DNA from: Fulvivirga sp.
GTDB taxonomy: Bacteria > Bacteroidota > Bacteroidia > Cytophagales > Cyclobacteriaceae
DNA: 57,194 nucleotides
Assembly: GCA_028280565.1 (NCBI GenBank)
Contig: JANQLQ010000288.1
Location: 1 to 57,194, forward strand
Direction of reading: 5' to 3'
The notes under the pieces are model-generated. The model searched no databases. It saw only the letters and a list, made by a program, of their open reading frames with translations, and was not told where the DNA came from. Made by a program: the position numbers and the translations under genes. Below, piece by piece: positions 1-8,643 of the stretch (position 1 is the stretch's first letter; each line of letters starts with the position of its first letter).

Positions 1-49
1 GTTAATCAACCCACTTAGAATACTTCACTTCAATGCAAAGTATTGAAAG

Positions 50-150
50 CCAGCCTTTAACCCAGGGGACACAACGAATACCAGGGGACACGGAGTAATC
101 TCTGTGGCTCTCGGCGGTCTTCTCTGTTTTTTCTGTGGTTAAACCATTGA
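50..150. repeat. dispersed repeat, copy 1
   Basis: This stretch resembles 2324-2420 in the same orientation. Both copies run from a TTAAACCAGGGAC-like start through CTGTGGC(C/T)CTC(G/T)(C/G)CGGTCT to GT(A/G)GTTAAAC. It has no open reading frame of note. Phrases of the CTCTGTGG...GGTTAAA type occur between genes in many bacteria; I cannot name the family from sequence alone. Confidence 0.6.
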
Positions 151-272
151 TTACTTGGTAATTAAAGTCAAAACTCACGTTTATTTAAAGGATCGCACTA
201 TCCGAAACACTTTAAAAATAAAATACCGGGGAAATAAAAAGAACAGAACCCATTTTCAAGAGCTCCTTACTC

Positions 273-307
273 AAAAAAAGGAAGGACTGTCTCTTGAGAA
301 ACAGTCC
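273..307 (-). terminator. intrinsic terminator after the triple-module secreted protein
   Basis: GGACTGT (284-290) pairs with ACAGTCC (301-307) around a short loop. On the minus strand the stem is followed by a run of seven T (273-279). It lies about 30 bases past the stop of the 336-1598 gene and most likely ends that transcript. Confidence 0.7.
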
Positions 308-335
308 CTCTATCCGTCGAAGAAGTTATGTGTAA

Positions 336-1598
336 TCAGTTAAAAGTCACCTCATCGATATCATCCCATAATAAATACTTAGGATTTTCTTTACCTTGGA
401 AAACCAAAATACCAGTATTTCTATCGGAAACGTCCTGTGCATCACCTAGGGTGAGGAGGTCACCGGACCTGAGTTCTACCTTAGAGGAGTCATAATTTCT
501 AGGTGTAATGCGCTTCACATTCCTAAAAGGTATGATGTATTCAATGTCATCGTCTTTTCCTTGAAGCACTTCGTAATCGTAGGCCTCGTCTAAGTCGTAT
601 ATGATCCGGCCGGAATAGGTAGTACCATCTTGTGTTTTTACTATCCCGGTAAGCTCTTTTTGCGACCTGAAATCTTTGTATGCCTTCATCTTCTCTCCTC
701 CCTTTGTAAAGGTTACTTTCTTAAATTCCCTCCAGGGAATATCTACCCTGCCATACGTATCATTGGTGACGATCACTCCCCTATTTTCCGGGTTCACGTC
801 ATTGCTGCCGCGCAATTCCATCTCCCTGCCGGACTTTAAAACAATGAGGCTTCTACTTCCTGTCCTTTCGATCGAACCGATCTTTCCAAATTCTATGGAA
901 ACATCACCGTCAGACGTGTCCCCATCTAATTTATCGGTATCCACACGCTCGTCATGATCCCACTGGATGTAGCCGGTGAAGGAGCCTCCGTACGTTTCTA
1001 CCGTACCGTACAACGGCTCGCCAAATTTCCTGTCCAGCTTGTTGGGAGTGTCCATAAACTCAACTTTATCTATCCTAGACCATTTGAGTTTAACCTCTCC
1101 AATTTCCTTGTCCTGGATCTTCACGTCCGTACCGACATCATTGTAGCCATCTCCTTTTACCTCAAACTTATCGCCATTCTGGAGTTCTACATCTACCCAG
1201 CTCCTTCCCGAGAGGCGTAAGCTTTTGATCTCCCCGAATTGACAGCTGAATTGGTGTACATAATCACGGTCGCCATACCTGTAGCCCCAGCTTCCGCCGA
1301 ACCATCGCCCCAATCGATCTTCCCAGTCGCGGTCACGGTTTTCATAGTAATACCGTTCTAATGCCCGCATATCCTCCCGGGAAAGATAATCGATGTTCTC
1401 GTTTTCATCTTTAGAGGCATTGAACATGTCTGTCCAATAAGCCTCTTCTTTCCCCCAGCGTAATGGCCCTTCGTACGAATCCCCATCTATGGTAGTTACC
1501 TTACCATAAAGGAACCCTTGGTCCTGGGCGACCAACCCATGACCTGCGAACAGGAACAAAACCACCGGGGTTACTTGGATCAAGTTCTGAATTTTCAT
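336..1598 (-). CDS. secreted protein with three tandem modules, function unknown
   Basis: I do not recognise a named family. The first ~25 residues form a signal peptide (hydrophobic core VVLFLFAGHGLVA, then QD), so the 420-residue product is probably exported. The mature part holds three related modules at about 29-187, 195-298 and 314-419. Each starts with LYG.V/LTG.V plus a T.DG.(S/T)Y.G pattern, has a middle GSI/SLRLSG.S...VELQ.GD stretch, and ends in W..(I/F)..V.F. The first module carries an extra Tyr/Arg/Asp/Trp-rich insert. Such repeats suggest small beta-barrel domains in the periplasm or at the outer membrane, but that is inference. It stands alone with its own terminator. Confidence 0.85.
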   Translation of the reverse strand: MKIQNLIQVTPVVLFLFAGHGLVAQDQGFLYGKVTTIDGDSYEGPLRWGKEEAYWTDMFNASKDENENIDYLSREDMRALERYYYENRDRDWEDRLGRWFGGSWGYRYGDRDYVHQFSCQFGEIKSLRLSGRSWVDVELQNGDKFEVKGDGYNDVGTDVKIQDKEIGEVKLKWSRIDKVEFMDTPNKLDRKFGEPLYGTVETYGGSFTGYIQWDHDERVDTDKLDGDTSDGDVSIEFGKIGSIERTGSRSLIVLKSGREMELRGSNDVNPENRGVIVTNDTYGRVDIPWREFKKVTFTKGGEKMKAYKDFRSQKELTGIVKTQDGTTYSGRIIYDLDEAYDYEVLQGKDDDIEYIIPFRNVKRITPRNYDSSKVELRSGDLLTLGDAQDVSDRNTGILVFQGKENPKYLLWDDIDEVTFN

Positions 1599-1894
1599 TG
1601 TTGTTGTTTTTGAGTTTGACTTGGAAATGGCGTATGACCGTTTCGTTTATCATTGATCCAAATTTGCAAATGGACACCTTGTAATAAAATAGAAACCAGG
1701 TGAGTCGGGCTATAGGATGACTGAATCGGAAAGGATCAGCACTGAGTCTTGAGCAGGGCGCACCGGGCTTTGGCAAGCGGGTTGGTCATTGATTACCAGG
1801 CCTTCCAAGGGGAAGGGTATGGTTGCTAGGTGACAAAATATTTCTAAGGCCTTATGCATTTGTAATCCGCAATGATCATGAGTGCTTCACCCCT

Positions 1895-2175
1895 GGTCTT
1901 AGGTTAAGCGCAGCGGCCCTAAGACCCTAAATCACCGAGAGCGTCCGCTCGGCGAAGCATTACGACCTACACTCCATTGATAGGAACTTAGTTTATTCTA
2001 TAAATCAAAACAGCAACCACCAAGTTTGTGGGTGGCCAATAAAAAAAACCTTGGCTTAAATAGGGTAGTGAATAAAGTGCCTTTAATGTGTAAATTGAAA
2101 ATTACCGGTTTCATGGTAAACCGAGTGGATGCTCTACCACAACAGTAGGTCTTAGGGCCGCTGCGCTTAACCTAA
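1895..2175. repeat. 28-bp perfect inverted repeat pair in a non-coding region
   Basis: The 28 bases at 1899-1926 are the exact reverse complement of 2148-2175, with 221 bases between. Each arm is itself part-palindromic: GGTCTTAGG and CCCTAAGACC bracket TTAAGCGCAGCGG at 1895-1926. Between the arms are further small hairpins, for example CCGAGAGCGTCCGCTCGG near 1938. The whole 1599-2467 interval holds no credible gene. The form suggests a small non-autonomous fold-back element or two copies of a REP-like palindrome. Confidence 0.75.
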
Positions 2176-2323
2176 CGCCAGCATGAGGTTCATGTGATCA
2201 ATAAAATTACCCTGGATGTTATCAAAGCCGGGAATGATTATCAATCTTAGGCTCCTAAGATAAGCTGGTTTGGGTCAATAAGATATTCCGAAAATGATTG
2301 GGTTTAAGCAAAATAACGAAACC

Positions 2324-2420
2324 CAACCTTAAACCAGGGACTCCGAATAAACAAACGGTAAAGAATAATCCCTGTGGCCCTCTGCGGTCTCCTCCGCGTT
2401 CTTTGTAGTTAAACAATCAG
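2324..2420. repeat. dispersed repeat, copy 2
   Basis: Second copy of the repeat at 50-150, same orientation, about 2.27 kb away. The best-matching core is AATAATCCCTGTGGCCCTCT followed by GCGGTCT. The two copies bracket the triple-module gene and the inverted-repeat region, so recombination between them could remove that segment. Confidence 0.6.
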
Positions 2421-2467
2421 CTAGCTACCTGTTATTAGGCTTTTTCACAATGAAAAATCAATTCAAC

Positions 2468-3079
2468 TTAAACTAGCGTCATTTTCAATTTTGACGTAAT
2501 GAGTGCCAAGTATTTGCTCATCCCTTTAGGATCTTCTGCATTGAGTTCTTCGGGTTTAAGTAAGATCTCTAGCTGATGTGGCTTACCTGAATAGCGAAAG
2601 TCCCGCCTGAGCACTTGCTTGTATTCTTTTACCTCTCTATTCATAGGTCTGCCAGTTTCTATTTCTCGAACGGGTGTGATCACAATTTCTTGTTTGCTGT
2701 GATCCTCCAAATCGATTTGCATATCAATGCTAAAATCGAAACCATTGTGCGATCCTGCCAAGTAAAAGCCCAAGTCATTGACCAGGCTGCCCTTACCTGC
2801 TTGAAAATAGTGGAAACCAAGGTTCCTAAAAGCCGGCTTGTTGAATAGCTTCAGCTTAATGCGCTGTCGCTCGTAATTTTGATACAGGGCTGCGCCACAG
2901 ACCACGAAAGCAAAACCTGCTGCGTACAAAAGCGACCAAGGCGCCCGGTCGATCATTCGCTGCAAAAATTCACCCTCTTTGAAAATGGCCGGCAAAAAGG
3001 TGAATGGAAAACTGGAGACAAAGACGACTATCCAGCCTTTGAGTAATGTTCGTTTTTCGAGGAGAAGGAGTCGGATCAT
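2468..3079 (-). CDS. small membrane protein, function unknown
   Basis: The product has 203 residues with two hydrophobic segments near the N-terminus (about 14-33 and 49-66), separated by a short charged loop. A soluble C-terminal part of about 130 residues is rich in beta-prone and charged stretches. I do not recognise the family. It is not part of an obvious operon: repeats lie downstream and a RidA-like gene lies 61 bases upstream on the same strand, with which it might be co-transcribed. Confidence 0.75.
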   Translation of the reverse strand: MIRLLLLEKRTLLKGWIVVFVSSFPFTFLPAIFKEGEFLQRMIDRAPWSLLYAAGFAFVVCGAALYQNYERQRIKLKLFNKPAFRNLGFHYFQAGKGSLVNDLGFYLAGSHNGFDFSIDMQIDLEDHSKQEIVITPVREIETGRPMNREVKEYKQVLRRDFRYSGKPHQLEILLKPEELNAEDPKGMSKYLALITSKLKMTLV

Positions 3080-3140
3080 TTAATTGCACAAGCTAAATCA
3101 TTTGACCGATATCCAAAAGAAAAAACCCGGCTATATCCCA

Positions 3141-3542
3141 TTATAAAACAGCTTGTGCTTCTATTTCTATCATAAACTCTTCGTTCGCCAACCCATCTAC
3201 ACTGATCCAAGTACTTGCCGGGGGCGATCCAGTGCCAAAAGCTTCTTTTAAAGCCGCGCTAATGATAGGTCCGTCCTCTTGTTGGTAATCTACCTTGTAA
3301 ATTCTAAGCATTACGATATCATCCAGGCTTCCACCTACCGACCTAGTGGCTAATTCTAGGTTATCCAGCGCTTTTTTGATTTGCGTTTCCAAATCGCCAG
3401 CCCCTACAATTTCCGAGTTCTCATCCCAAGCTACTTGGCCGGATATAAAGATCAGCTTGCCGGGCTTGCTCTCTACAACCTGGGAGAAGCCATGCTGTAT
3501 GGAATTGAATAGTTGTTTGGGATTTATGCTTTTTCTATTCAT
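3141..3542 (-). CDS. RidA/YjgF-family protein lacking the usual catalytic arginine
   Basis: The 133 residues match the RidA (YjgF/YER057c/UK114) fold from about residue 10 to the end, including ISGQVAWDENSEIVG and the C-terminal EIEAQAV. RidA enzymes hydrolyse reactive enamines and imines such as the 2-aminoacrylate and 2-aminocrotonate released by threonine/serine dehydratase. The canonical enzymes carry an Arg in a PAR(S/T) motif; here the matching stretch reads PASTWISVDGL, with no Arg. It is therefore probably one of the Rid subgroups not expected to act as a classic imine deaminase. It lies downstream of ilvA on the same strand, separated by a fold-back repeat of about 216 bp. Confidence 0.88.
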   Translation of the reverse strand: MNRKSINPKQLFNSIQHGFSQVVESKPGKLIFISGQVAWDENSEIVGAGDLETQIKKALDNLELATRSVGGSLDDIVMLRIYKVDYQQEDGPIISAALKEAFGTGSPPASTWISVDGLANEEFMIEIEAQAVL

Positions 3543-3610
3543 GTTGGACTTTGTGTCTTGTTTACAAAAAGATCAGGGTCCTAAAGATATCCCTAACTCG
3601 GATGGGAGCC

Positions 3611-3826
3611 CATAGCCGTCAGTTTAACCGTCCCTGTTAAATCCCAAAGAGGTGGAAATATTGTAGATTACGGAGATTCCTACGGTGCTACCTCGAAGGT
3701 GGTATTATTTCACCCCTTCGGGGTTGGTGTACCAGGTATTTATTTTTTTGCTATTATAATACCATCCCTTCGGGATTTAAAATGCCGGTTAAAACTTATT
3801 TGTATTACTTTATTCTGACGGCTATG
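3611..3826. repeat. MITE-like fold-back element
   Basis: The element is bounded by the perfect 12-bp inverted repeat CATAGCCGTCAG (3611-3622) and CTGACGGCTATG (3815-3826). Inside is a second inverted pair, TTAAATCCC (3637-3645) and GGGATTTAA (3772-3780). There are also two CCCTTCGGG-type hairpins (around 3717 and 3767). It encodes nothing. The end motif ATAGCCGTCAGTTTAA (3612-3627) recurs exactly at 56942-56957, so the ends belong to a dispersed family. No clear target-site duplication is visible. Confidence 0.65.
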
Positions 3827-3923
3827 ATCCCGGTGCCAAGTGACCATAACCAGGGACTTTGGGCCAAGCCCAGTAACTTGGGAAATTAGAATACCATGTA
3901 ACGCGTTATCGCACACATGATCT

Positions 3924-5186
3924 CTAAATCAAGTAATGAAACAGATCCGGCTGATCATTCACATACTCGTACCGGAATTTTTTCTTCGCCATCCGTTCTA
4001 TCAAGGGGGCAAGGTCTTCCCGGTGCTGTAATTCGATCCCGATCAGGGCGGGGCCACGTTCGCGACTGTTTTTCTTAGAATATTCGAAGTGGGTGATATC
4101 GTCATGGGGGCCAAGCACATCGGTAAGGAACTCGCGTAAGGCACCGGCGCGTTGCGGGAAGTTGACAATAAAATAATGCTTTAATCCTTCATACAACAAG
4201 GAGCGCTCTTTGATCTCCATGGTGCGGGTGATATCGTTGTTGCTTCCGCTTACAATGCATACGACATTCTTTCCCTTGAGTTCATCGGCCAATGGCTCAA
4301 GTGCCGCTAGTGAAAGTGCACCGGCAGGTTCTACTACGATCGCCTGCTCATTGTACAGCCTTAGGATCTCTTTACATACCCGCCCCTCTGGTACCGTAAT
4401 GACCCGGTCCAGGTTCTCTTTGCATACTTGGAACGTGATATCTCCCACTCGTTTTACAGCAGCGCCATCGACAAACTTATCGATCTTATCCAGTACTACC
4501 ACCTCTCCTTTTTCGATAGAAGCTTTCATAGCGGGAGCGCCTTCCGGTTCTACCCCGATGATCTTGGTACTGGGTGAAAGAACTTTAAAATAGCTGGAAA
4601 CCCCGGCGGCCAATCCCCCTCCACCGATAGGGAGGATCAAATAATCAATGGGCTCATGGCTATCTTCCAGGATCTCCTTCCCCACTGTACCTTGCCCTTC
4701 AATGATCTTAGGATCGTCAAACGGTGGGATAAACACGGCATTCTTTTCTTTGGAGAACTCGATGGCTTCAGCAAAGGCATCATCGAACGTATCGCCGGTC
4801 AGCACTACATCCACAAACTCTTTCCCAAACATTTCCACCTGGTTCACTTTCTGGCTTGGCGTGGGGGAAGGCATATAGATCGTACCGTGGATACCCTTTT
4901 TGCAACAGGCCATGGCCACACCCTGCGCATGGTTCCCGGCGCTGGCGCAGACTACACCATTTTCCAGTTGGTCCAGTGGTATTCCTTGTATTTTATTATA
5001 CGCTCCCCTGATCTTGTACGAACGCACCACCTGCAGATCCTCCCTTTTTAAGGAGATATTTGCCCCAAACCGTCCTGATAACAACGGATCAGGCAATAGC
5101 GGCGTACGGATAGTCACTCCTTGTAAGCTCTCCGCAGCCGCTAAGATGTTGTCTATGGTTATTTTTATGGATGTTACCTCCGGCAT
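3924..5186 (-). CDS. ilvA: threonine ammonia-lyase (threonine dehydratase), biosynthetic
   Basis: This PLP enzyme converts threonine to 2-oxobutanoate and ammonia, the first step committed to isoleucine. The 420 residues show the Schiff-base lysine in SYKIRGA (K58), the phosphate-binding glycine loop PIGGGGLAAG near residue 190, and SGSNND near 315. A single ACT-like regulatory domain covers about the last 85 residues, as in the short Bacillus and Bacteroidota type rather than the two-domain E. coli enzyme. Feedback control by isoleucine is expected but not provable here. It is the last ilv gene of the block, 46 bases after ilvC. Confidence 0.97.
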   Translation of the reverse strand: MPEVTSIKITIDNILAAAESLQGVTIRTPLLPDPLLSGRFGANISLKREDLQVVRSYKIRGAYNKIQGIPLDQLENGVVCASAGNHAQGVAMACCKKGIHGTIYMPSPTPSQKVNQVEMFGKEFVDVVLTGDTFDDAFAEAIEFSKEKNAVFIPPFDDPKIIEGQGTVGKEILEDSHEPIDYLILPIGGGGLAAGVSSYFKVLSPSTKIIGVEPEGAPAMKASIEKGEVVVLDKIDKFVDGAAVKRVGDITFQVCKENLDRVITVPEGRVCKEILRLYNEQAIVVEPAGALSLAALEPLADELKGKNVVCIVSGSNNDITRTMEIKERSLLYEGLKHYFIVNFPQRAGALREFLTDVLGPHDDITHFEYSKKNSRERGPALIGIELQHREDLAPLIERMAKKKFRYEYVNDQPDLFHYLI

Positions 5187-5232
5187 GTTAGTTTTGAGTC
5201 TCGAGTAGTCAGTCTTGAGTATGGCTAACGCT

Positions 5233-6279
5233 CTAATTCTCTTCTGGCCTGAGCTTTCTTACTTCGCTCCCGGCTTTCCACATTTCAGACTCGCGCAGCT
5301 CGGATAGCTCAGCCTCCAGCTTTTCGCGGTAGTCTTCTTTGCTATTGGAATCGATGGACTTCTGTGCTTCATTACCCGCTGCTACTTCGGCGTAAAGCTC
5401 TTCAAACACAGGCTTGGAAGCATCTTTGAACTTCTTCCACCAATCCAAGGCTCCGCGCTGTGCAGTGGTAGAACAATTGGCGTACATCCAATCCATACCA
5501 TTTTCTGCTACCAGCGGCATCAGGGACTGGGTTAGTTCCTCTACGGTTTCGTTGAAAGCCTCTGACGGAGTGTGCCCATTAGAGCGCAACACTTCGTATT
5601 GGGCAGCGAAAATACCTTGGATAGCTCCCATCAGGGTACCACGTTCGCCGGTAAGATCACTGAACACCTCTTTTTTAAACGTAGTCTCAAAAAGATAGCC
5701 TGAACCTACGCCTATTCCTAAAGCAACTACCCGCTCTTTGGCCTTGCCAGTGGCATCTTGGAAAATAGCATAGCTAGAGTTCAGTCCCCTGCCTTCCAAA
5801 AACATCCTTCTCAGCGAGGTACCGGACCCTTTGGGAGCCACCAGGATCACGTCTACATCGTCCGGCGGTATGATGCCGGTCCTTTCTTTATAAGTGATCC
5901 CGAAACCATGAGAAAAATAAAGGGCCTTTCCAGCGGTTAAATTCTTTTTTACGGTGGGCCAAAGTGCAATCTGGCCTGCATCTGACAGCAAGAACTGGAG
6001 GATCGTCCCCTTTTGGCAGGCCTCTTCGATCTCGAAAAGCGTTTCTCCCGGCACCCAGCCATCGGCTACGGCTTTGTCCCATGTTTTTGAATTTTTACGC
6101 TGTCCTACGATCACGTTGAACCCGTTATCTTTAAGGTTAAGCGCCTGCCCCGGGCCTTGAACGCCATAACCGATCACGGCTATGGTTTCTTCCTTAAGTA
6201 CCTCTCGAGCCTTTTCTAAGGGAAACTCTTCCCTAGTTACTACTTCTTCGGTGACGCCACCAAAATTGATCTTCGCCAT
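5233..6279 (-). CDS. ilvC: ketol-acid reductoisomerase (NADP+)
   Basis: This enzyme carries out the Mg-dependent alkyl shift and NADPH reduction of acetolactate or acetohydroxybutyrate. The Rossmann motif GYGVQGPGQALNLKDNG lies near residues 38-54. The cofactor loop GQRKNSKTWD fits NADPH use. The knotted C-terminal domain carries the metal-site motif DLTGERGTLMGA. At 348 residues it has the length usual in Bacteroidota. It lies 16 bases after ilvN and 46 before ilvA in the same transcript. Confidence 0.97.
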   Translation of the reverse strand: MAKINFGGVTEEVVTREEFPLEKAREVLKEETIAVIGYGVQGPGQALNLKDNGFNVIVGQRKNSKTWDKAVADGWVPGETLFEIEEACQKGTILQFLLSDAGQIALWPTVKKNLTAGKALYFSHGFGITYKERTGIIPPDDVDVILVAPKGSGTSLRRMFLEGRGLNSSYAIFQDATGKAKERVVALGIGVGSGYLFETTFKKEVFSDLTGERGTLMGAIQGIFAAQYEVLRSNGHTPSEAFNETVEELTQSLMPLVAENGMDWMYANCSTTAQRGALDWWKKFKDASKPVFEELYAEVAAGNEAQKSIDSNSKEDYREKLEAELSELRESEMWKAGSEVRKLRPEEN

Positions 6280-6295
6280 TTTTATATAGGGTTAA

Positions 6296-6841
6296 TTATT
6301 GTGTTATAATTTCTTTTGAATGTGTTTCTAAATATTGCAGGTGTTGCGAGAAAGTACTGAATGTCCTGCTCAACGACACTCGCCCGGACCTCACAAACCC
6401 TTGGATCTTGAAAGGTTTTAGCTCTTCGAAGAGCTGGTGGGTCTGTTCTTTATGCCCCGTTTTTTCGATGATCAAAAACTCACCGATCTCTTCCTTGATA
6501 AAAGCCCCGTTCGTGTTTACTACAGCTTCCAGCGCCACCCGGTCAATGGTTTCGTCCAGGCGGATCTTGTACAGTGCTATCTCACTGTAAATGGTATCTT
6601 CATCTGTAAAACAAAACGCCTTGAGTACTTCCACCTGCTTTTCGATCTGCTTTACTACCTTTTTGGTCTTGTCCTCTACCTCGTGGATCACCACGGTAAA
6701 CCTGTGGATGCCTGTATACTCGGACTCCGAGGTGGTGAGGCTTTCGATATTGATATGGCGCTGTGTAAAAAGGGAGGTGATCCTGCTCAACAGGCCTATT
6801 TTGTTTTCAGTGAATATGACTATGGTGAATATCTTTTTCAC
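6296..6841 (-). CDS. ilvN: acetolactate synthase small (regulatory) subunit
   Basis: This subunit activates the IlvB catalytic subunit and makes it sensitive to valine. The 181 residues begin with an ACT domain: FTIVIFTENKIGLLSRITSLF, then HINIESLT. A second ALS small-subunit domain occupies about residues 85-165 (GAFIKEEIGEFLIIEKTGHK). The gene follows ilvB after 68 bases on the minus strand, the standard arrangement for the holoenzyme. Confidence 0.96.
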   Translation of the reverse strand: MKKIFTIVIFTENKIGLLSRITSLFTQRHINIESLTTSESEYTGIHRFTVVIHEVEDKTKKVVKQIEKQVEVLKAFCFTDEDTIYSEIALYKIRLDETIDRVALEAVVNTNGAFIKEEIGEFLIIEKTGHKEQTHQLFEELKPFKIQGFVRSGRVSLSRTFSTFSQHLQYLETHSKEIITQ

Positions 6842-6909
6842 GATCGTTGTGGTTTATTGTTAATTCCCTACCGCGGGAAGTTTAACCTACCTACGGCATC
6901 CCTCCTCCT

Positions 6910-8643
6910 TCATTCCAGCCGTATCTCGTCTACAGACGCCCCGCTGGGTACCATGGGAAATACGTTGTCTTCTTTTTCTACTACCACTTCTAATAAATAG
7001 GGTCCCGGGTGATCGAACATGGCCTTTAAAGAGCTATCCAGCTTATCCCTTTCCGTAACCCGCGAAGCCTCTACCCCAAAGCCCTTGGTCACCGCTACAA
7101 AATCAGGGTTAACGAGTTCTGTAGAGGAATAGCGCTTATCAAAAAATAGCTGCTGCCACTGCCGTACCATCCCTAAGAATTCATTGTTGAGTATAATAAT
7201 TTTTACGGCTGCCTGGACTTGGAAAATGGTACCCAATTCTTGGATGGTCATTTGAAACCCCCCGTCGCCGATGACGGCCACTACCTCTCGCCCCGGGGCG
7301 CCCAATTTAGCGCCTAGTGCGGCTGGAAGGCAAAAGCCCATCGTTCCCAATCCCCCGGAGGTAATGTTGCTTTTTGATTTTTTAAAATGCGCGTAACGGC
7401 AGGCCACCATTTGGTGCTGCCCTACATCCGTAACGACGACCGCATCACCGTCCGTCAAGTCATTCACTCTCCGGATCACCTCGCCCATAGTAAGCCCTTC
7501 TTTCGAGGGATGAAGCTCGGCTTGGATCACTTTTTCGTGTTCGATCCTGGCATGCTCATGAAACTTGTCAAGCCATTCGGTATGTTCATTGGCATGGCAA
7601 TGCTCCGTTAACAAGCGCAAGGATTCTTTAGCGTCGCCAAGGACGGCCACTTCTGTTTTCACATTTTTATCAATTTCCGCCGGGTCGATCTCCAAGTGTA
7701 TGACTTTGGCTTGCTTCGCATAGGTACTGACATTGCCCGTCACCCGGTCGTCGAAACGCATTCCTACGGCGATCAACACATCGCATTCGTTGGTAAGTTT
7801 ATTAGGGCCGTAGTTGCCATGCATACCCAACATCCCCACATTCAAGGGGTGGTCTGTAGGCATAGCAGAAAGGCCTAGCAGGGTCCATGCCGCTGGAATG
7901 CCTGTTTTTTCAACGAAGGCGGCCAGCTCCTTTTCTGCATGTGAAAGGATCACTCCTTGCCCGAAAAGAACATAGGGTCTTTTAGCCGTATTGATAAGTT
8001 CTGCTGCTGCTTTTACACTTTCAATATCTATGCTAGGTTTGGGGTTATAGCTTCGGAACCCCCGGCACTTTTTATAGTCGAAATTAAAGGTGGCAAATTG
8101 GGCATCCTTCGTGATATCCAGTACTACCGGGCCCGGCCTTCCCGAGGTGGCTATGTAGAAGGCCTTGGCAATGGCCGCAGGTATTTCTTCCGGCTTAGTC
8201 ACCTGGTAATTCCATTTAGTCACCGGCATAGACAGGCTGATCACATCGGTCTCTTGGAAGGCATCCGTGCCGAGCATGGCAAAAGGCACCTGCCCCGTAA
8301 TGCAGACCAGTGGCGTACTGTCAATTTTAGCATCAGCTAGCCCTGTAATAAGATTGGTAGCGCCCGGCCCGGAAGTAGCAAATACCACTCCCGGCTTTCC
8401 CGATACACGTGCATACCCTTGGCCGGCATGTATAGCACCCTGCTCATGGCGTGTCAGCACATGATGCACCCTGTCTAGGTAGCCATAGAGTGCATCGTAT
8501 ATCGGCATAATGGCTCCCCCGGGATAGCCGAAGATCGTGTCCGTATCTTCAGCCAGTAAGGAAAGTATTACCGCCTCGGCGCCGGTGATCACTTCGTTCC
8601 TTTTCTCAACTTCTTTTTCTACCGTGAGTGTCTGCATGTTCAT
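6910..8643 (-). CDS. ilvB: acetolactate synthase large (catalytic) subunit
   Basis: This ThDP-dependent enzyme condenses pyruvate with pyruvate or 2-oxobutanoate. Of 577 residues, the N-terminal PYR domain shows [15 protein letters not shown] and the catalytic glutamate in [15 protein letters not shown]. The middle TPP_M domain includes [11 protein letters not shown]. The C-terminal PP domain has the Mg/ThDP motif [12 protein letters not shown]...[11 protein letters not shown]. Its ATG overlaps the TGA of ilvD by four bases (ATGA), so translation of the two is probably coupled. Confidence 0.97.
   Translation of the reverse strand: MNMQTLTVEKEVEKRNEVITGAEAVILSLLAEDTDTIFGYPGGAIMPIYDALYGYLDRVHHVLTRHEQGAIHAGQGYARVSGKPGVVFATSGPGATNLITGLADAKIDSTPLVCITGQVPFAMLGTDAFQETDVISLSMPVTKWNYQVTKPEEIPAAIAKAFYIATSGRPGPVVLDITKDAQFATFNFDYKKCRGFRSYNPKPSIDIESVKAAAELINTAKRPYVLFGQGVILSHAEKELAAFVEKTGIPAAWTLLGLSAMPTDHPLNVGMLGMHGNYGPNKLTNECDVLIAVGMRFDDRVTGNVSTYAKQAKVIHLEIDPAEIDKNVKTEVAVLGDAKESLRLLTEHCHANEHTEWLDKFHEHARIEHEKVIQAELHPSKEGLTMGEVIRRVNDLTDGDAVVVTDVGQHQMVACRYAHFKKSKSNITSGGLGTMGFCLPAALGAKLGAPGREVVAVIGDGGFQMTIQELGTIFQVQAAVKIIILNNEFLGMVRQWQQLFFDKRYSSTELVNPDFVAVTKGFGVEASRVTERDKLDSSLKAMFDHPGPYLLEVVVEKEDNVFPMVPSGASVDEIRLE

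Noticed and set aside
155-343. 62-residue plus-strand frame
   Set aside because: It overlaps the minus-strand terminator and the end of the 336-1598 gene, and has no motif or repeat-free support.
1501-1776. 91-residue minus-strand frame over the start of the secreted protein
   Set aside because: It overlaps the signal-peptide region of the well-supported gene in another frame and has low-quality composition.
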